In this document: positions 16,254 to 22,430 of the stretch, piece by piece
Layout: every line of letters starts with the position of its first letter
Numbering within the stretch: position 1 is the first letter of the stretch
Assembly (NCBI GenBank): GCA_024641735.1
Contig: JAHECN010000014.1
Span: 1-32,552, forward strand
Origin: Gemmatimonadota bacterium
Lineage (GTDB): Bacteria; Gemmatimonadota; Gemmatimonadetes; Gemmatimonadales; GWC2-71-9
Reading direction: 5' to 3'
DNA length: 32,552 nucleotides
Notes under the pieces: model-generated
Database searches by the model: none
Told to the model about the DNA's origin: nothing
What the model saw: the letters and a program-made list of their open reading frames with translations, nothing else
Program-made: the position numbers and the translations under genes

Positions 16254-16922
16254 CTACCAACGCTCCAGCGGAAGGTCATATGGTGCCGGATCGGGCACCT
16301 CAAACGAGAAGTGCCACCACTCGTTCACATAGTTGGTGAACCCTTCCGCTTCCATGGCCGCCACGAGACGTCGCCGCCGCACCGCGACCTCACCTGTTGC
16401 CGACGCCGTATGCGACCGCTCGGTGAATTCGTCGAACGGGGTCCCCATATCGAGTTCCTCCCCGGTCGTGAGGGAAATCAGGGTCAGATCGACCGCCACC
16501 CCCTGATTGTGTCGCGAACGGCGTGCGATATACCCCGCATCCAGCAAATCGGTGCGTCCCACCCGCTCACACCACGCCACCATGGCCAAGGTGGCACGGA
16601 CGGGCCGATAGCCGTCCCACACCTTCAGCCCCAGCCCCTCGGAGCGAAGGCGGCGTTGGACGCGAGACAGGGCGCTCGCGGCCTCACGCCGCAGCAGGAC
16701 GGTCGGGCGACCGTACCCCGAGAGCGGTGCACCGGTAAAGTTATTGGCGGTCGCGTACCGAACCTCTTGGACAATGCTCGGCTCCACGACGGCGAGCTCC
16801 GCCAACTGGCGCCGAGCAACGGAATCGGGCGCCACGGCCTGCGCCGCGGCGTTGGGCTGCGTCGCGGGCGCGGACGGTGCCGCGCAGGCCAGCACCAGAA
16901 CGAGCATTGGGGTCATCCGCAT
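16254..16922 (-). CDS. D-alanyl-D-alanine dipeptidase (VanX/DdpX, peptidase M15D)
   Basis: A 222-residue enzyme with a short hydrophobic leader ending in LVLAC (Cys13), a possible but unusually short lipoprotein signal. It has VanX family features: Arg107 in DGYRP, the zinc motif SRHNQGVAVD with His138 and Asp145, and EWWHFSF with catalytic Glu201 and ligand His204. It would hydrolyse D-Ala-D-Ala, probably periplasmic, in peptidoglycan recycling. There are no vanH, vanA or regulator genes, so glycopeptide resistance is not implied. ATG 16922 has GGAGG four bases away; ATG 16916 is an equally reasonable start. It lies upstream of ctaC on the same strand with a ~107-bp gap. Confidence 0.9.
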   Translation of the reverse strand: MRMTPMLVLVLACAAPSAPATQPNAAAQAVAPDSVARRQLAELAVVEPSIVQEVRYATANNFTGAPLSGYGRPTVLLRREAASALSRVQRRLRSEGLGLKVWDGYRPVRATLAMVAWCERVGRTDLLDAGYIARRSRHNQGVAVDLTLISLTTGEELDMGTPFDEFTERSHTASATGEVAVRRRRLVAAMEAEGFTNYVNEWWHFSFEVPDPAPYDLPLERW

Positions 16923-16973
16923 TGGCCCTCCGGGGGAGATCCACATCTGCTTACCCTTTCCATGGGAGGGAAG

Positions 16974-16979
16974 TATCTT
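16974..16979 (+). promoter_or_regulatory. Putative -10 box upstream of greA-like gene
   Basis: TATCTT lies within the 10-mer AGTATCTTTG, which recurs identically before the DEAD-box helicase gene (19518-19527). A TTACCC at 16951 lies 17 bp upstream as a weak -35. The predicted start of transcription falls at the ATG of the mini-ORF at 16985. Confidence 0.45.
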
Positions 16980-16984
16980 TGGAG

Positions 16985-17059
16985 ATGACGACGTGGTCCA
17001 CTCGGCAGTCCTGCCGGGTGGCCGGGTTCTATTACTGTCCGACGGGAAGTGACCCATGA
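16985..17059 (+). other. Candidate leader-peptide ORF coupled to greA-like gene
   Basis: An ATG five bases after the -10 box opens a 24-codon ORF (MTTWSTRQ... ending TGSDP). Its TGA stop overlaps the greA-like ATG as ATGA (17056-17059). No Shine-Dalgarno is well placed for it. The peptide resembles nothing I recognise. Support comes from position, matching junction type, and a parallel arrangement before the S15 peptidase gene. Confidence 0.35.
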
Positions 17060-17538
17060 TTCGCGAGATGCGGGAGAAGCTGGGCAAGGAGATCACGGAG
17101 CTCACCCATGAGCTGGCCGTGACCCTGCCGCAGGCCATCGCCACGGCCGTCGAAATGGGTGATCTCCGGGAAAACTCCGAGTACAAGTCGGCTCTTGAGC
17201 GCCAGCAGTTCGTGCAGGCTCGCCTGGGTCAGTTGCATCAGCGGCTCAATCAGTTGAGTCAGCTGGCGGAGTCGGAGGCCCCCCTCAACAAGGTCGGACT
17301 GGGTTCCCGGGTGAAGGTCGAGGATCTCGCCACCGGCGAGGTCGACGAGTACACCCTCGTCCTGGCCGAGATGATGGACCTCGATGCCGGTCACATCTCG
17401 TTGGCCTCCCCGCTCGGGCGCGCGCTGAAGGATCGCGAAATTGGCGAAGAGGTGACCCTGCAGTTGCCGACGATGCGGCGAAGCCTCCGCGTCCTGGAAC
17501 TTATCACGATTCACCAGACGATCGTCGTCGAAGGCTAG
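17056..17538 (+). CDS. GreA/GreB-type transcript cleavage factor
   Basis: A 160-residue protein with an N-terminal coiled-coil hairpin and a C-terminal FKBP-like globular domain, the Gre architecture. The tip of the coiled coil reads MGDLRENSEYKSA; Asp36 and Glu39, which hold the catalytic magnesium in the RNA polymerase secondary channel, are conserved, so cleavage activity is likely. The first helix is slightly shorter than in E. coli GreA. An in-frame TGA two codons upstream fixes ATG 17056 as the earliest start; GGGAAG lies about eight bases upstream. It may be a second Gre paralogue rather than the main GreA. Its stop shares a CTAG with the converging FKBP gene. Confidence 0.88.
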   Translation: MIREMREKLGKEITELTHELAVTLPQAIATAVEMGDLRENSEYKSALERQQFVQARLGQLHQRLNQLSQLAESEAPLNKVGLGSRVKVEDLATGEVDEYTLVLAEMMDLDAGHISLASPLGRALKDREIGEEVTLQLPTMRRSLRVLELITIHQTIVVEG

Positions 17539-18008
17539 TCCGGGAGCCGGTCCACGATGATGATGTCGAAGACCAGCGTGGAGCGCGGCGGAATCGGACC
17601 GCTCGCCTTGTCCCCATAGCCGAGGGCGGGGACGATGATCAACTGGCGTCGCCCGCCAACCCGCATCCCCAGCACCCCATCTTCCCATCCCGCGATCACC
17701 TTCCTCTCTCCGACCCGAAAGCGAATCGGCTCAACCGTGGACTCGGTGACCATCGTCCCGTCCGCAAGGAACCCCACGAAACGCACCGCAAGCTGATCCC
17801 CCACCCGAACGGATTCGCCGTTGCCAAGCGTCCGGTCATCGTAGTAGACCCCACCAGGCGTCGCTCGCAGCGAGTCATACCGGATATCGAGGGACGCGTC
17901 GAGGTCCAGCACAACGACTGGAAGCAGCTTGGCGCGGAAGAGGGAATCCTGGGCCTGCAGGGCACCAACCGACCCAACGAGCAGAGCGAGGGTGATCCAG
18001 TGCTTCAC
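17535..18008 (-). CDS. FKBP-type peptidyl-prolyl cis-trans isomerase, exported
   Basis: A 157-residue protein with a signal peptide (VKHWITLALLVGSVGALQAQ) and one FKBP domain: VRVGDQLAVRFVGFLADGTMV, FRVGERKVIAGWEDGVLGMRVGGRRQLIIVPALGYG, then IPPRSTLVFDIIIVDRL. These include the usual aromatic and VIAGW active-site residues. It should act on proline bonds of exported proteins. GTG 18008 is the start because it overlaps the TGA of the upstream DUF962 gene as GTGA, indicating translational coupling. The stop codon shares CTAG with the greA-like gene on the other strand. Confidence 0.9.
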   Translation of the reverse strand: MKHWITLALLVGSVGALQAQDSLFRAKLLPVVVLDLDASLDIRYDSLRATPGGVYYDDRTLGNGESVRVGDQLAVRFVGFLADGTMVTESTVEPIRFRVGERKVIAGWEDGVLGMRVGGRRQLIIVPALGYGDKASGPIPPRSTLVFDIIIVDRLPD

Positions 18009-18307
18009 GCGCGGCCCCGCATCTTGGCGACCCACCAGCGGAGACCTACCAGGAGAAAGCGCCGATCTTGAAAGAACTCCGGAGGCTTTCCCTCAAACGC
18101 ATGGCCGATGAACTGGAACAGCCACCCCACCAAGAACATTCCCACGGGCCAAGGCCAAAGCCCGGGGCGCACGAACGCCACCACCACCAACGGGATCGAC
18201 AGCGCAATCAAGGGAATCCCCAAGGTGTGGCAGACCCGATTGACCGGATGTTGGTGGCTCTCAGCGTACTGTGCGATCCAACTCTCCCACGAACGGCCTG
18301 CCAGCAT
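18005..18307 (-). CDS. DUF962/Mpo1-like small membrane protein
   Basis: A 100-residue protein with the family pattern: WIAQYAESHQHPVNRVCHTLGIPLIALSIPL, then a second hydrophobic segment and WLFQFIGHAFEGKPPEFF. Conserved His residues in the HxxPxNRxCH and GHxxEGxxP motifs are thought to bind Fe2+ in the yeast homologue Mpo1, a 2-hydroxy fatty acid dioxygenase. Bacterial function is untested. A strong GGAGGAGG lies just before the ATG. It is the first gene of a two-gene unit with the FKBP. Confidence 0.85.
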   Translation of the reverse strand: MLAGRSWESWIAQYAESHQHPVNRVCHTLGIPLIALSIPLVVVAFVRPGLWPWPVGMFLVGWLFQFIGHAFEGKPPEFFQDRRFLLVGLRWWVAKMRGRA

Positions 18308-18352
18308 GGTGCCTCCTCCGAATGGGTACTCCCTGCCCCGCCGTGCGGCCAG

Positions 18353-19450
18353 TTACGGCTTCGTTGGCCCGCCCACCGAGGCGCGGGCGATCTCCCGCAG
18401 GAGGGCGTCCGTTGGCGCCCCACCCGCATTCGCCAACACGGTGATCGAAAGCTCAGCCGCCGGCACCCAGGCGTTGGCTGTCGCGAAGCCGGGAATGCCG
18501 CCGCCATGCGTGATTACCTCCCACTCCCCCATCCGCGCACGCCCCAGCCCGAAGCCATACGCGAGTGCCCCGCTCTCTGCTGCTCCCTCGGGCGTGATCA
18601 TCCTCGTGTAGGATGCCTTCGAGACCACCTTCCCTTTGTGCAGCGCCCGATTCCAGCGGACCAGATCCCCGAGTGTCGAACAGATGGCGCCGGCCGCATA
18701 GGGTTGTGACATATCGAGGAAGACGCTGTTCTCCCATCCTTGCGGTGTTTTTTGATAGCCGTGTGCGCGCCGGGGAATGATCGGCCCGGTGAGACAGTTT
18801 TGGGTGTCTGTGAGCCCGAGTGGTTCGGCGAAGCGGGTCCGGATTTCATCGGCCCATGAGTGGCCGGTCATCTTTTCGATCAGCATGCCAAGCAGCACGT
18901 AGCCGGAATTGCTGTACTCCCACTTGGTCCCTGGTGGGAAGCGGAGTGGCTGGGACCCGGTGAGCGCCACCAAGGTGTCGGGCGTCATCTCCTCGCCGAA
19001 CCGGCGGAACCATGGGTCCCCCAGATCGGTATAGCTCGGGATGCCGGCCGTGTGATTGAGCAGCTGGCGGACCAGCACGCCACTCCAGGCGGCGGGTACC
19101 GTCGGCAGGTAGCGGCCTATCGGTGCGTCCAAATCGACCGCGCCGCTGTCGACCAACTGCATCACCGCGGCCGAGGTGAACTGCTTGGTCACCGACCCGA
19201 CGCGGTAGACCGAGCCAGCCGAGGCAGCCACCCCGTTCTCCAGGTCCGCGTTGCCCCAAGCCCGCAAGGTGATCGTGTCATTTCCCCGTACCACAGCGAT
19301 CGCCACACTCGGCGCCGCCTTGGACGCCACAAACGCCGCCCCAAGTGAGTCGACTGTTCGGCGAACACTCGCCACACTGGGGAGTGACTGCCCCAGGAGG
19401 ATGCCGGGAACGAGGAGGGCGAGCCAGAATTGCCGAATCGCATGACGCAT
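18353..19450 (-). CDS. Serine hydrolase of the beta-lactamase (class C-like) family
   Basis: A 365-residue secreted enzyme with a signal peptide (FWLALLVPGILLGQ). The class C/esterase motifs are present: SVTK with nucleophile Ser86 and Lys89, YSN at 179-181, and a C-terminal HGGGIPGF in place of KTG. The HxG variant favours an esterase or D-amino-acid peptidase over a true beta-lactamase. ATG 19450 has GGGAG five bases upstream. It is divergent from the DEAD-box helicase, with overlapping putative -10 boxes between them. The frame remains open far upstream across the helicase gene, which is a high-GC shadow. Confidence 0.9.
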   Translation of the reverse strand: MRHAIRQFWLALLVPGILLGQSLPSVASVRRTVDSLGAAFVASKAAPSVAIAVVRGNDTITLRAWGNADLENGVAASAGSVYRVGSVTKQFTSAAVMQLVDSGAVDLDAPIGRYLPTVPAAWSGVLVRQLLNHTAGIPSYTDLGDPWFRRFGEEMTPDTLVALTGSQPLRFPPGTKWEYSNSGYVLLGMLIEKMTGHSWADEIRTRFAEPLGLTDTQNCLTGPIIPRRAHGYQKTPQGWENSVFLDMSQPYAAGAICSTLGDLVRWNRALHKGKVVSKASYTRMITPEGAAESGALAYGFGLGRARMGEWEVITHGGGIPGFATANAWVPAAELSITVLANAGGAPTDALLREIARASVGGPTKP

Positions 19451-19515
19451 GGGATCTCCCAGGGGAGAGGAAACGTTGTCGAAGATGGGCCCGTCGCCCT
19501 CGCGGAGCCACCCGC

Positions 19516-19525
19516 AGAGTATCTT
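19516..19525. promoter_or_regulatory. Overlapping divergent -10 boxes between serine hydrolase and helicase
   Basis: On the plus strand TATCTT (19520-19525) lies six bases before the helicase ATG. On the minus strand TACTCT (19521-19516) would start the serine hydrolase transcript near 19509, giving a leader of about 58 bases with GGGAG near its end. The two boxes share the central TA pair. No clear -35 is seen on either side. Confidence 0.4.
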
Positions 19526-19531
19526 TGCGGG

Positions 19532-21166
19532 ATGACCACCTTTGCTGAACTCGGCCTTGCCGCCCCGCTCCTGGAAGCCTTGACTGCCCTCGGATACGAG
19601 GAACCGACTCCCATTCAGGCGGAGGCGATTCCTTCTCTGCTCGAGGGGAAGGACCTGCTCGGACAGGCCGCGACCGGCACCGGGAAGACAGCGGCGTTCG
19701 CGCTGCCACTCCTGCAACGCTTGGCCGGCACGCCCCCGGTGCCCCACAAGCCGGCGCTCCTCGTGCTGGTGCCAACGCGCGAACTCGCCATGCAAGTCGG
19801 TGAGGCCTTTCATCGGTATGGGCGCGCGCTCGGGACATCGGTCGTGCCGATCTACGGCGGCCAAGCGTTCGACCAGCAGATTCGGATTCTCCGACGCGGT
19901 GTGCACGTCGTCGCCGCCACGCCGGGCCGCGCGCTCGATCACATCCGCCGTGGCACGCTCGACCTGAGCGGACTCGCCGCCGTTGTACTGGACGAAGCCG
20001 ACGAAATGCTGGACATGGGATTCGCGGATGAACTTGAAAGCATTCTCGACGCCGCGCCCGCTGTCCGTCAGACCGCACTCTTCTCGGCGACGCTGCCTCC
20101 CCGCATCGCCAAGATCGCGGAACGTCACCTGAAGAATCCGGTGCGCCTCAACGTGGCACGCGCCGAAACGGTGGCCGGCGACGGACCGCTGGTGCGGCAA
20201 ACGGCCTACCTCGTCTCGCGAGGCCAGAAGGTCGCCGCACTCGGACGCATTCTCGATATCGAGGCGCCGACGCTGGCGCTGGTGTTCTGTCGCACCCGCA
20301 CCGAAGTGGACACGCTCACGGAAACGTTGGGTGGGCACGGCTATCGGGCGGAGGCGCTGCACGGCGGCATGACGCAGGATGCCCGCGATCGCGTGATGAA
20401 GCGGACCCGGAGCGGCGCCGTCGACCTCCTGGTGGCAACCGACGTCGCCGCGCGTGGACTCGACATTGATCAACTCTCCCACGTGGTGAACGCCAACGTA
20501 CCGGAATCTCCCGCGGCCTACGTGCACCGCATCGGCCGCACGGGGCGCGCCGGACGTGAAGGCGTCGCGATTACACTCGTCGAACCGAAGGAGCATCGCC
20601 TCCTGCGCAACATCGAGGCATCGACCAAGCAACGCATCACCATGGCGCAATTGCCGACCTTCCTCGATGTGCAGGCGAAGCGCCTTGGGCTCACCACCGC
20701 CGCCGTCGGCGAGGCGATTGTTGCCGGTGAGAGCGAGGCGTACCGGGTCGTAGTCGAGAGTCTGACCGAGACGCATGACCTGATGGAGATTGCGATGGCC
20801 GCGGTGCAGTTGGCACACGAACGTGGACCGGGCGCGGGCGCCAAGGAGGAAGAGAAGATCGACCTCACGCCACCGCGCGACCCCAAGGGGCTCCGGCGCG
20901 AGCGTCCGCCGCGGACCGCCGGTCTCGCGCGGATCTTCATCGGCGCCGGCCGCAAGATGAATGTCCGGCCCGGCGACATTGTCGGCGCGATCGTCAACGA
21001 GGCCAAGGTGGCGGCGAGTGAGATCGGGGCGATCGAAATCGCCGATCGCTTCTCGCTCGTGGAACTTCCCGAGGAGCACATTCAGCACGTGATCACCGCG
21101 CTCCGTGCGAGCACGATCAAGGGGAAGAAACTCACCGTCCGACGCGACCTCGCCGGGAAGCGCTAG
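19532..21166 (+). CDS. DEAD-box RNA helicase with DbpA-type RNA-binding domain
   Basis: A 544-residue helicase. It has the Q motif PTPIQAE, motif I AATGTGKT (46-53), PTRELA, DEAD at 154-157, SAT at 185-187, and the C-terminal helicase motifs ATDVAARGLDI and HRIGRTGRAG. After a charged linker, the last ~80 residues (ARIFIGAGRKMNVRPGDIVGAIVNEA onward) form a DbpA/CsdA C-terminal RNA-binding domain. It likely remodels rRNA or structured mRNA. The ATG has no Shine-Dalgarno and sits six bases after TATCTT, so a leaderless mRNA is proposed. It ends on a CTAG shared with the converging esterase gene. Confidence 0.95.
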   Translation: MTTFAELGLAAPLLEALTALGYEEPTPIQAEAIPSLLEGKDLLGQAATGTGKTAAFALPLLQRLAGTPPVPHKPALLVLVPTRELAMQVGEAFHRYGRALGTSVVPIYGGQAFDQQIRILRRGVHVVAATPGRALDHIRRGTLDLSGLAAVVLDEADEMLDMGFADELESILDAAPAVRQTALFSATLPPRIAKIAERHLKNPVRLNVARAETVAGDGPLVRQTAYLVSRGQKVAALGRILDIEAPTLALVFCRTRTEVDTLTETLGGHGYRAEALHGGMTQDARDRVMKRTRSGAVDLLVATDVAARGLDIDQLSHVVNANVPESPAAYVHRIGRTGRAGREGVAITLVEPKEHRLLRNIEASTKQRITMAQLPTFLDVQAKRLGLTTAAVGEAIVAGESEAYRVVVESLTETHDLMEIAMAAVQLAHERGPGAGAKEEEKIDLTPPRDPKGLRRERPPRTAGLARIFIGAGRKMNVRPGDIVGAIVNEAKVAASEIGAIEIADRFSLVELPEEHIQHVITALRASTIKGKKLTVRRDLAGKR

Positions 21167-22083
21167 GACCGGTTGATCCCGCGCGCGAACTCCATCACCG
21201 CGCGGCTCGCGTCATAGTTCTGCGTCGTCCGCCCGAAGAACTCCGGATTGGGCGGGTGTTCTGTCCCCGGCCAGGTGTGTCCCCCGCCACCGATCTCCAC
21301 GGTTCGCACACTGTTCCCATCATGACACTTCGTAAAGGTGCGGAGCGTGACACGCGTGCCGTCTCCGGCAACATCGGGCAGCGTGCTCGTCTGCCTCGAG
21401 CTCCCGCATGACGCGCGTGCCGCCCAGAACGCGGCGTCTTCCTCCAATGACAACAGCAGTCCATTGCCGGCGACCGGGAACGTGCCGTCTTCGGTGCCGA
21501 GCATCAGGAGTGCGGAAATGGGACGGAGTGGCTGGCACGTGTTGGCAATCGGACGGAGCATGGCACCCGCCACCGCCACGATCCCGGCGATCTCGTCCGA
21601 GGCCTCGCAGGCCAGACGGTGCACGAAGACGGCACCATTGGAGAGGCCGACCGCCACCACTCGGCGCGCATCCACCACCTGGGCGTCCTTCACCGCTGCG
21701 ATGATCGCCCGCACGTACGCGATGTCATACACCTGAAAGAGCTCTTCCGCCTCGCCGTTCACATCCCAGGTGCCGTAGTACGCCTCGGGGTAGACCACGA
21801 TCGCGCCCGCCAGATCTGCTGCGGCATTCAGCGCAGTCTGGCTTTCCAGGAGTTCAGCCGATTGACCATAGCCATGAAAGGCAAGAATCAGGGCGGCGGC
21901 GGGTCCGGGTGCCGGGCGATCCGGAATGTGCATCCGATACCACCGACGCACCGAGCCCACCTGCACCGACTCATAGGAATCGCTGGTGGTGTAGCTCACG
22001 GTGGTCCCGGTATCGCCGCAGCTTGCGAGGGAAAGCGTCGCGATGGCTGCCACCGCCCACACCCCGCGCTGTCGCGCCCTCAT
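21163..22083 (-). CDS. PHB depolymerase/LpqC-like esterase lipoprotein
   Basis: A 306-residue alpha/beta-hydrolase with a lipoprotein signal ending at Cys22 (TLSLASC). It has the oxyanion region LILAFHGYGQ, nucleophile Ser148 in GLSNG, Asp199 in MLGTEDGTFPV and His269 in GGGGHTWPG. These match the PHB-depolymerase/feruloyl-esterase-like LpqC family, which acts on polyester or acetylated polysaccharide substrates; the true substrate is unknown. The ATG overlaps the stop of a small membrane coiled-coil gene as ATGA (22080-22083), so the two are coupled. The stop shares CTAG with the helicase gene. Confidence 0.88.
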   Translation of the reverse strand: MRARQRGVWAVAAIATLSLASCGDTGTTVSYTTSDSYESVQVGSVRRWYRMHIPDRPAPGPAAALILAFHGYGQSAELLESQTALNAAADLAGAIVVYPEAYYGTWDVNGEAEELFQVYDIAYVRAIIAAVKDAQVVDARRVVAVGLSNGAVFVHRLACEASDEIAGIVAVAGAMLRPIANTCQPLRPISALLMLGTEDGTFPVAGNGLLLSLEEDAAFWAARASCGSSRQTSTLPDVAGDGTRVTLRTFTKCHDGNSVRTVEIGGGGHTWPGTEHPPNPEFFGRTTQNYDASRAVMEFARGINRS

Positions 22084-22316
22084 GGCCCGCGGCCCTCACC
22101 CAGCGTCAGCGCCTGTTCGGCGTCGGCGAGTCGCTCCGAGAGCGCGGTCATCCGGCGTTCGACGTCCGACAACTCGGCCAATCGGTCCTCAATGGTGTCG
22201 AGGGCGGCACGCTGCCGTTCCTCAAGTTGCCGCCGGTGCCGACTGAAGACGATGCCCGCACCAACGGCCCCGATGATCGTGGCGTTCAGGATGATCCAGA
22301 CGACGGTGCCGGTCAT
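22080..22316 (-). CDS. Small membrane-anchored coiled-coil protein
   Basis: A 78-residue protein with one N-terminal helix (VVWIILNATIIGAVGAGIVF), a basic stop-transfer RHRR, then a charged heptad-like coiled coil (LEERQRAALDTIEDRLAELSDVERRMTALSERLADAEQAL). I do not recognise a named family; the layout recalls PspB-like or LapA-like anchors but without their motifs. GGGAGGT lies just before ATG 22316, which is preferred over the upstream TTG. ATGA overlap with the esterase lipoprotein gene suggests joint expression. Confidence 0.7.
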   Translation of the reverse strand: MTGTVVWIILNATIIGAVGAGIVFSRHRRQLEERQRAALDTIEDRLAELSDVERRMTALSERLADAEQALTLGEGRGP

Positions 22317-22336
22317 GCCCACCTCCCTCGTGCGCC

Positions 22337-22364
22337 GTGACAATACTCCACCATATCGTATCTT
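22337..22364 (+). promoter_or_regulatory. Putative promoter of the S15 peptidase gene
   Basis: GTGACA (22337-22342, five of six matches to TTGACA) is followed by a 16-bp spacer and TATCTT (22359-22364). Six bases later GTG 22371 opens the leader ORF. This is the best -35/-10 pair in the window. Confidence 0.5.
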
Positions 22365-22370
22365 ATCTGG

Positions 22371-22430
22371 GTGAGCTCAACTCCTACATTACGTGGCACC
22401 AGCGCCCCCGTTTCAGCGAGAATGTCATGA
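22371..22430 (+). other. Candidate leader-peptide ORF coupled to S15 peptidase gene
   Basis: GTG six bases after the -10 box opens a 19-codon ORF (MSSTPTLRG...SARMS if initiated with fMet). Its TGA at 22428-22430 overlaps the peptidase ATG at 22427 as ATGA. This repeats the arrangement at the greA-like gene. It has no Shine-Dalgarno, as expected only if the mRNA is leaderless. Confidence 0.35.

Noticed and set aside
16254-16922. Glycopeptide-resistance locus
   Set aside because: Only the VanX-like dipeptidase is present; no ligase, dehydrogenase or two-component regulator flanks it, so a housekeeping role is more likely.
18353-19450. Beta-lactamase resistance gene
   Set aside because: The third motif is HGG rather than KTG, and the protein resembles the broad class C-like esterase/peptidase group.
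18353-21088. A 911-codon minus-strand open frame covering both the serine hydrolase and the whole helicase gene
   Set aside because: Only the part from 19450 down matches a protein family and begins with a signal peptide and ribosome-binding site. The rest is antisense to a clear DEAD-box helicase and has the Arg/His/Asp-rich composition of GC-driven shadow frames.
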